From Tepidimicrobium sp. (GTDB lineage Bacteria > Bacillota > Clostridia > Tissierellales > Tepidimicrobiaceae), in NCBI GenBank assembly GCA_012839395.1, contig DUNJ01000053.1, positions 1 through 18,661 on the forward strand: a stretch of DNA of 18,661 nt, in the 5' to 3' direction. The notes beneath the pieces are model-generated. The model had not been told where the DNA came from and ran no database searches. It worked only from the letters and a program-made list of their open reading frames with translations. Below are positions 14,398 to 18,661 of this stretch, one piece after another (position 1 is the first letter of the stretch; each line of letters opens with the position of its first letter). A program made the translations under genes and the position numbers.

Positions 14398-15573
14398 TTA
14401 AACAGCTTCCTCCCGATTCCTATCCTTAAATATACCTGTCAACATTAAGGCCATCGCTCCATCTCCTGTAATATTACATGCGGTACCAAAGCTATCCTGT
14501 AATGCAAATATGGTGAGCATCAATGCCACTCCCGATTGATCAAATTCAAGGATTCCCGTTATTAAGCCTAGGGATGCCATTACAGTTCCCCCCGGAACTC
14601 CAGGTGCTCCAATAGCAAATATTCCTAAGAGTACGATAAAGGTTATCATGGACGCTATCGATGGTAATGTACCATATAATATCTTAGATATAGCCATTAC
14701 AAAAAAGGTTTCGGTCAAAACTGAACCGCACAGATGTATAGTTGCCCCTATGGGGATGGCAAAATCCACTACCTCCCGATCCAATACCTTCGACTTCCTT
14801 GCACAGTTTAAAGCTATTGGAAGGGTTGCAGCACTAGACATGGTACCCACGGCCGTCAAATAGGCAGGTCCATAATGCCTAATAACCTCTATTGGATTTT
14901 CCTTAGATATTAGACCGCCAATGCCATAGAGAAGAGCTAGCCACGCAAAATGTCCTATTAAAACTATTATAATTATCTCAATAAATATGGGAAATTGTTT
15001 AGTTATACTACCCTCATATGCCAGTTCAGCAAAGGTGGTCGCTATAAATATTGGCAATACGGGAATGACCAATCTGGTTACCACCGACAACATGATATTG
15101 TGAAATTCCCCCAATAGCTTCTCCACGGCCTTTGATTCCGTCCATACCACTGTAAGGCCTATAACGATAGAAAATACCAATGCTGACATAACAGACATAA
15201 TAGGTGGAATATCCAATTGAAATACCAATTCCGGCAAGCTCTTCAATCCTTCCGGATCTGTTACTATATTTAATCCGGGAATGATTATGTATCCCGCTAG
15301 CATTGAAAATAGTGCTGCCCCCACCGACGATAGGTAGGCAATTAAAAGCGCTGCTCCTAGCATCTTACTAGCATTTGCCTTCAGGTTGGTAATAGAAGGC
15401 GTAATAAAGCCGATGATGATCAAAGGTACACAGAAAAATATAAATTGTCCTAGAATATAATTAATCGTAATAGTTATACCAATCAACCTTTTATTTGCAA
15501 TAAGCCCTAAAAAAATTCCTATGACCACCGCCAATAATAGCCTAATTATTATATTATCTTTCAACCTGCTCAT
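14398..15573 (-). CDS. Dicarboxylate/amino acid:cation symporter family (SLC1/GltP-like) transporter
   Basis: It is an integral membrane secondary transporter, probably coupling uptake of a small organic solute to cations. The 391 residues and hydrophobic pattern match the family, with re-entrant hairpin HP1 (GTMSSAATLP, 243-252), TM7 (GATIHLCGS, 276-284), HP2 (GAPGVPGG, 322-329) and TM8 (DSFGTACNITGDG, 360-372). The TM7 signature NMDGT is replaced by HLCGS. In TM8 the arginine that binds acidic side chains in GltPh (R397) is Gly363 by alignment of D-x2-R-T-x2-N-x3-D, while the equivalents of D394, T398, N401 and D405 are kept. So glutamate or dicarboxylate is not a safe substrate call. The ATG has a GGGAGGGGGG site. 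It is divergent from the deaminase gene. Confidence 0.9.
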   Translation of the reverse strand: MSRLKDNIIIRLLLAVVIGIFLGLIANKRLIGITITINYILGQFIFFCVPLIIIGFITPSITNLKANASKMLGAALLIAYLSSVGAALFSMLAGYIIIPGLNIVTDPEGLKSLPELVFQLDIPPIMSVMSALVFSIVIGLTVVWTESKAVEKLLGEFHNIMLSVVTRLVIPVLPIFIATTFAELAYEGSITKQFPIFIEIIIIVLIGHFAWLALLYGIGGLISKENPIEVIRHYGPAYLTAVGTMSSAATLPIALNCARKSKVLDREVVDFAIPIGATIHLCGSVLTETFFVMAISKILYGTLPSIASMITFIVLLGIFAIGAPGVPGGTVMASLGLITGILEFDQSGVALMLTIFALQDSFGTACNITGDGAMALMLTGIFKDRNREEAV

Positions 15574-15680
15574 CTAGAATCCCCCCCTCCCTAATTGTAT
15601 TGTTGTTTTATTTTGATTATACTATAACAATCGAATATTTTCTATTGAATTATCCTATAGATCGATACTAGCTATAGTGT

Positions 15681-15701
15681 TTACCTATACCTATTAGGTA
15701 A
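15681..15701. promoter_or_regulatory. Inverted repeat in the symporter-deaminase spacer
   Basis: TTACCTA (15681-15687) and TAGGTAA (15695-15701) form a perfect 7-base inverted repeat with a 7-base centre. It lies between the divergent starts, about 105 bases from the symporter ATG and 35 bases ahead of the deaminase -35 box. It may be a repressor site, but no protein can be assigned. Confidence 0.3.
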
Positions 15702-15736
15702 TTACTCTATTAAAATTGGCCTTGGCTATATAATCG

Positions 15737-15765
15737 TTGTCTTTATTCAACGGGGAAGCTATAAT
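15737..15765 (+). promoter_or_regulatory. Promoter of the deaminase gene
   Basis: TTGTCT (15737-15742) and TATAAT (15760-15765) are separated by 17 bases. Transcription would begin near 15772, giving a short leader of about 38 bases before the ATG at 15810. Confidence 0.65.
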
Positions 15766-15809
15766 AGAACCTAAATACAGATTTTTAGTTTATGAAGGGA
15801 GAATATCAG

Positions 15810-16241
15810 ATGAGCAAAAGGATGAGTTGGAATGAATATTTTATGAAGATTACTAAGATGGTAGCAGCTCGCTCTACCTGTGATAGGGCAGAGGTAGGCT
15901 GCCTAATAGTTAATGATGATAATAGAATAGTATCTAGCGGTTATAATGGATCCATATCTGGAAATCCCCATTGCGATGATGTAGGCCACACTATGAGGGA
16001 TGGCCATTGTATAGCTACAATCCATGCAGAAATGAACGCATTACTTTACTGCGCTAAGGAAGGGATCTCTGTAAAAAACTGTGTAGCATATGTAACCCAT
16101 TTTCCCTGTTTAAATTGCACTAAAGCCTTAATACAAGCTGGGATAAAGAAAATTTATTTTATTCACGACTATAGAGTTGATGATTATGCTATTGAACTAC
16201 TTAACAGAAACGAGGTGCCCTTTGAAAAAATCGAGGTATAA
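15810..16241 (+). CDS. dCMP deaminase family protein (ComEB-like)
   Basis: It is a probable zinc-dependent deoxycytidylate deaminase, making dUMP for thymidylate synthesis. The 143 residues match the family. Zinc-site motifs are HAE (His72-Glu74, in TIHAEMNALLYC) and PCLNC (99-103, Cys100 and Cys103). The RSTCDRAEVG (21-30) and GYNG (44-47) segments are typical of dCMP rather than cytidine or tRNA adenosine deaminases. The start is the ATG at 15810, with AAGGGAGAA (15795-15803) at good spacing. An ATG at 15792 is in frame, but the ribosome site lies inside that extension. It is not in a com operon here, so a DNA-uptake role is not implied. It has its own promoter and ends in a hairpin. Confidence 0.93.
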   Translation: MSKRMSWNEYFMKITKMVAARSTCDRAEVGCLIVNDDNRIVSSGYNGSISGNPHCDDVGHTMRDGHCIATIHAEMNALLYCAKEGISVKNCVAYVTHFPCLNCTKALIQAGIKKIYFIHDYRVDDYAIELLNRNEVPFEKIEV

Positions 16242-16269
16242 TATGACTTGGTTTTAAGCCATATTATAC
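16236..16269. terminator. Hairpin between the convergent deaminase and RNase H genes
   Basis: GTATAATATG (16236-16245) and CATATTATAC (16260-16269) pair perfectly, with an inner CTT / AAG. The deaminase stop codon lies in the left arm. There is no adjacent T run on either strand, so termination is uncertain. Confidence 0.4.
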
Positions 16270-16281
16270 AGAATTAACCAT

Positions 16282-16887
16282 CTATCCAAGAGCTTCCTTT
16301 GCTAGCCGATCTGCCTCTTCATTATATTTAACCCCGGAGTGAGCCTTAACCTTTATAAATATGACCTTTAAATCCTTACTTATGCGATCATAATACTCCT
16401 TATATCTTTTAGTGCCAAGTCTATTGGTCTTCCATTCCCCCAATGCCCATTTTTCAATGCCCATATAATCATAGTAGAGATATAGAACCTTTTTGCCCCT
16501 CTTTACCGCTTCATCCATAGCATACATAGCTCCCCTTATTTCCCCAGCTACGTTCCTCATATCTACCATATCCGTATCGTTTTCCTTTTGAGAGTGTGTA
16601 GCTTTACCTTCGGCTGTAAAGATAACTGCTCCATAACTATAATGATTGCTTCCCTCTTCAAAACTACCATCTACATAAGCTATCATTTCATCTGTATCCG
16701 GTTTTTCAATATTTCCTACCTGATAGGTGCTTTCCCCTCCTGAAATAAACTTTAATGCTTCCTCATAAGTTGAAAATTTCTTATATAGAGCCCCTGAATA
16801 CCCTTTTACCTGAGCCTCACATTCCTCCCAACTTTTATATATTCCTGTCTTTCTGCCATCTTTAACTGCATAATAGTACCTTGTCAT
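16282..16887 (-). CDS. rnhA: Ribonuclease H1 with N-terminal hybrid-binding (viroplasmin) domain
   Basis: It cuts the RNA strand of RNA-DNA hybrids, for example R-loops and primers. The 201 residues comprise a hybrid-binding domain (about 4-47: YYYAVKDGRKTGIYKSWEEC, then GALYKKFSTYEEALKFI), a short linker, and the RNase H fold (about 67-200). The catalytic acidic residues are Asp73 in AYVDGSF, Glu116 in VAGEIRGA, Asp140 in YYDYMGIEKW and Asp193 in NEEADRLAKEA. His183 in KVKAHSG is the usual flexible-loop histidine. The start is the ATG at 16885-16887, with GGGGAA upstream. A longer reading to 16992 adds a hydrophobic stretch without a ribosome site, and the domain begins just after this ATG. 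It is a single-gene unit, convergent with the deaminase and divergent from the dehydrogenase. Confidence 0.95.
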   Translation of the reverse strand: MTRYYYAVKDGRKTGIYKSWEECEAQVKGYSGALYKKFSTYEEALKFISGGESTYQVGNIEKPDTDEMIAYVDGSFEEGSNHYSYGAVIFTAEGKATHSQKENDTDMVDMRNVAGEIRGAMYAMDEAVKRGKKVLYLYYDYMGIEKWALGEWKTNRLGTKRYKEYYDRISKDLKVIFIKVKAHSGVKYNEEADRLAKEALG

Positions 16888-16927
16888 TATAAATTCCCCT
16901 TTTCCATCCCTATTACTACTGTTTCCA

Positions 16928-16955
16928 ATTATATGCAAATATATGATTAAAGCAA
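16928..16955 (-). promoter_or_regulatory. Predicted promoter of the RNase H gene
   Basis: On the minus strand TTGCTT (16950-16955) and TATAAT (16928-16933) are 16 bases apart, 41 bases ahead of the ATG. This promoter inside the longer open frame also argues for the shorter start. Confidence 0.55.
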
Positions 16956-17060
16956 TACCATAACATAAAAATTTCGATAAATCACGAACCAAGTATGTTT
17001 TTATTTAGTTTAGCCATAATAGGGTAGATATAGTTATATATATTATAAGGAGGAATAATC

Positions 17061-18002
17061 TTGAAAGCATTAATCACCTTCAAATATGAAGATAAAGAAT
17101 TTAAAGATTTAAAAAACTTGGGATATGACATAGTATTTGAACACGAAAGGGATCTAAAATTTTCCCGCGACATGCAGGATATAGATGTAATGGTTTGTTT
17201 CGATCCCTTTGATAAAATCGATATAAGCATGCTTCCTAATTTAAAATGGATACAGCTTCTAAGTGCAGGTATTAATCAACTCCCCATCGATCATGTCCTA
17301 AAACAAGACATCATAGTTACAAATCACAGAGGTGGCTATAGCATCCCAATAGCAGAATGGATAATTCTAAAAATCTTAGAGATGTATAAAAATAGCAGGG
17401 AGTTCTACGATAAGCAGTCTAAAAAAATATGGGAAATGGACACCTCTATCCTTGAGATCTATGGAAAAACAATCGGCTTTATAGGAACCGGCTCCATCGC
17501 CCAGGAGACTGCAAAAAGATTTAAAAATTTTGGTGTAAAAATCATTGGAATAAACTTTAGTGGCAGAAAAGCAAAATATTTTGATAGATGTTTCAGTGTT
17601 AATAATATAAATGAGGTTATTGCCCAATGCGATGTTGTAGTTATAACAGCGCCCTATACTGAAGACACCCACCATCTAGTAGATAAATCCCTACTATCCG
17701 ATATGAAAGATGGGACCTATTTAATAAATATTGCTCGTGGAAGCATTGTAGATGAAGAGGCTCTTATACATAGCCTAAAAACCGGCAAGATTAAGAAGGC
17801 CGCTCTAGATGTATTTGAAAATGAGCCATTATCAAAAAACAGCCCGCTATGGGATATGCAAAATGTCATCATATCCCCGCATAATTCCTGGGCTTCGGAA
17901 ATGTATAGAAAACGAAGATATGATATAGCTTATCAAAATATGAGAAGATATAAAAACAACGAGGAATTGATCAATGTTGTAGATCTAAAAAGAGGATACT
18001 GA
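17061..18002 (+). CDS. D-isomer-specific 2-hydroxyacid dehydrogenase family protein
   Basis: It is a cytoplasmic NAD(P)-dependent oxidoreductase that interconverts a 2-keto acid and a D-2-hydroxy acid. The exact substrate is unknown. The 313 residues fit the short form without an ACT domain. The N-terminal catalytic half contains LLSAGINQLP (67-76) and HRGGYSIPIAEW (89-100). The Rossmann core begins GFIGTGSIA (139-147). The catalytic triad is Arg226 in NIARGSIVDEEAL, Glu255 in DVFENEP and His274 in SPHNSW. After the second strand the sequence is GINFSGRK (163-170). The NAD-selecting aspartate is replaced by Asn, followed by Arg-Lys, which suggests NADP(H). The start is the TTG at 17061, with AAGGAGGA (17047-17054) at ideal spacing, and no ATG lies nearby. 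The stop codon is inside the terminator stem. Confidence 0.9.
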   Translation: MKALITFKYEDKEFKDLKNLGYDIVFEHERDLKFSRDMQDIDVMVCFDPFDKIDISMLPNLKWIQLLSAGINQLPIDHVLKQDIIVTNHRGGYSIPIAEWIILKILEMYKNSREFYDKQSKKIWEMDTSILEIYGKTIGFIGTGSIAQETAKRFKNFGVKIIGINFSGRKAKYFDRCFSVNNINEVIAQCDVVVITAPYTEDTHHLVDKSLLSDMKDGTYLINIARGSIVDEEALIHSLKTGKIKKAALDVFENEPLSKNSPLWDMQNVIISPHNSWASEMYRKRRYDIAYQNMRRYKNNEELINVVDLKRGY

Positions 18003-18023
18003 TCCCATTCAGTATCCTCTTTT
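17988..18023. terminator. Strong bidirectional terminator between the dehydrogenase and YutG/PgpA-like genes
   Basis: A perfect 15-base stem, AAAAGAGGATACTGA (17988-18002) with its complement at 18009-18023, surrounds a 6-base loop. The A and T ends serve as T runs on both strands. It includes the dehydrogenase stop codon and lies five bases past the stop of the facing gene. Confidence 0.88.
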
Positions 18024-18028
18024 AGCAA

Positions 18029-18520
18029 TTATCCCTCGACAGAATGTGCTATTCTACTAGCCGTTGCAGCCGCAATTGCCGCGATTAAGTCATCCAAAAA
18101 AGTATTTACATCATCATTTTTCTGATCATCCAATTCCCTTATTATACCTACCTTTACCTTGTCTAGATAACCATAATTGGTCAACCCTATGGTTCCATAT
18201 ACATTTACTATTGATAGCGGTATGATCTCATCAATTCCGTATAATCCCTCATCTGCAGCCACTATACTTTGAAGGGGTTCAGGTAAAAGCTTTTTCTCAG
18301 CCAATTCATCCAAGGCAATACCTGTTAAAATTGCATGGACTATTTCTCTTTTGCTAAGAACCGCCTTAATGTTTTCTACACAGGTTTCAAGGGTGAGGTT
18401 TGGATAGTATTCCCTTTGAAGATGCAAAACTATTTCCCCTATATCCTCTAATGTTACCCCTCTTCCTTCTAGCATCTCTACAGTTATCCTGCTCAGTTCC
18501 TCCATACTATATCTTGCCAT
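18029..18520 (-). CDS. YutG/PgpA-like protein (putative phosphatidylglycerophosphatase A family)
   Basis: The 163 residues resemble the Firmicute YutG proteins, placed in the PgpA family of phosphatidylglycerophosphatases. The C-terminal NTFLDDLIAAIAAA (139-152) matches the acidic DD motif followed by small residues near the PgpA active site. The middle has ELAEKKLLPEPLQSIVAADEGLYGIDEIIPLSIVNVYGTIGLTNYGYLDK in pattern, with short hydrophobic stretches rather than clear membrane spans. Enzymatic activity is a family inference, and the membrane segments of E. coli PgpA are not obvious. The start is the ATG at 18518-18520, with GAGGGGAA upstream. A longer in-frame reading to 18646 would translate part of the tRNA gene and is rejected. 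It lies 90 bases downstream of the tRNA on the same strand, with a hairpin between. Confidence 0.85.
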   Translation of the reverse strand: MARYSMEELSRITVEMLEGRGVTLEDIGEIVLHLQREYYPNLTLETCVENIKAVLSKREIVHAILTGIALDELAEKKLLPEPLQSIVAADEGLYGIDEIIPLSIVNVYGTIGLTNYGYLDKVKVGIIRELDDQKNDDVNTFLDDLIAAIAAATASRIAHSVEG

Positions 18521-18572
18521 AACGAATCCGTTCCCCTCTATATTGCTAAATTGACTACTATATATATTAGAT

Positions 18573-18604
18573 AAGAGCAGAGCCAATACTATGACCCTGC
18601 TCTT
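18573..18604 (-). terminator. Hairpin downstream of tRNA-Ala
   Basis: AAGAGCAGAGCC (18573-18584) pairs with GACCCTGCTCTT (18593-18604) over 12 positions, including two wobble pairs on the minus strand, around an 8-base loop. The T run after it is poor (ATCTAATAT), so some read-through to the next gene is likely. Confidence 0.5.
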
Positions 18605-18609
18605 TAGTA

Positions 18610-18661
18610 TGGTGGAGCTTAGGGGACTTGAACCCCTGACCTCCACACTGCCAGTGTGGCG
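18610..18661 (-). tRNA. tRNA-Ala(GGC), 3' part only, cut by the window edge
   Basis: On the minus strand the sequence gives an anticodon stem CCACA / TGTGG around the loop CTGGCAG. The anticodon GGC (18650-18652) reads alanine codons GCC and GCU. A variable region AGGTC, the T arm AGGGG-TTCAAGT-CCCCT, the acceptor 3' strand AAGCTCC, discriminator A and an encoded CCA (18610-18612) follow. The acceptor has U at position 70, consistent with the G3-U70 pair that identifies tRNA-Ala. The D arm and 5' acceptor strand lie beyond base 18661. Confidence 0.93.

Noticed and set aside
16888..16992. Hydrophobic N-terminal extension of RNase H that could pass for a membrane anchor
   Set aside because: The RNase H promoter and GGGGAA site lie inside it, and the hybrid-binding domain begins right after the ATG at 16887.
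18521..18646. N-terminal extension of the YutG/PgpA-like protein
   Set aside because: The first residues are a translation of the tRNA-Ala T arm and acceptor end.
1..18661. A mobile element, prophage, CRISPR array, toxin-antitoxin pair or new defence island
   Set aside because: No transposase, integrase, repeat-spacer array, small paired genes or sharp base-composition shift is visible. Every sizeable gene belongs to a known family.

Overview
The window is ordinary chromosomal DNA of an AT-rich, Gram-positive-type anaerobe. It most resembles the Clostridia/Tissierellia group of Firmicutes. The evidence is strong GGAGG-type ribosome sites, a tyrosyl T-box leader, LCP and MurC wall enzymes, a SpoIIE-type phosphatase, a YpsC-type rRNA methyltransferase, a superoxide reductase in place of a visible dismutase, and heavy use of AGG, AGA and ATA codons. 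I see no phage, transposon, CRISPR array or integration boundary. The genus cannot be fixed from the sequence alone.

Layout. Bases 1-1630 hold murC, with a terminator at its end. From about 1615 to 6980 everything lies on the minus strand. In the direction of transcription this block reads ypsC-like methyltransferase, PduO-type cobalamin adenosyltransferase, PAS-PP2C phosphatase, pgi and an LCP wall-polymer ligase. A terminator separates the phosphatase from pgi. From 7118 to 11763 the plus strand carries a superoxide reductase, a T-box leader with tyrS, a secreted CAP-domain protein, and a MarR-MATE pair resembling mepR-mepA.

From 11785 to 15573 the minus strand carries a symporter of the dicarboxylate/amino acid:cation family, a patatin-like phospholipase, a cold-shock protein with a long leader, and a Nudix hydrolase. 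The last third has a dCMP-deaminase-like protein (+), a ribonuclease H with a hybrid-binding domain (-), a D-2-hydroxyacid dehydrogenase with a TTG start (+) and a YutG/PgpA-like protein (-). The 3' part of a tRNA-Ala(GGC) gene runs off the right edge.

The genes are mostly independent housekeeping units rather than one pathway. The clearest regulatory logic is at two places. The first is the MarR-MATE operon: a near-consensus promoter is followed directly by a perfect 39-base palindrome made of two GTTAGAATTCTAAC boxes. The second is tyrS: a T-box with a UAC specifier, a UGGU T-box sequence and an intrinsic terminator. Several longest-ORF starts are wrong because the ribosome site lies inside them. 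Corrected starts are given for the superoxide reductase, MATE, Nudix, Csp, deaminase, RNase H and YutG/PgpA genes.

I did not find a convincing previously undescribed system. The best leads are the MepR-like operator, a symporter that has lost the family's ion- and substrate-binding residues, a PAS domain with a cysteine cluster, and a stem-loop in the cold-shock leader.
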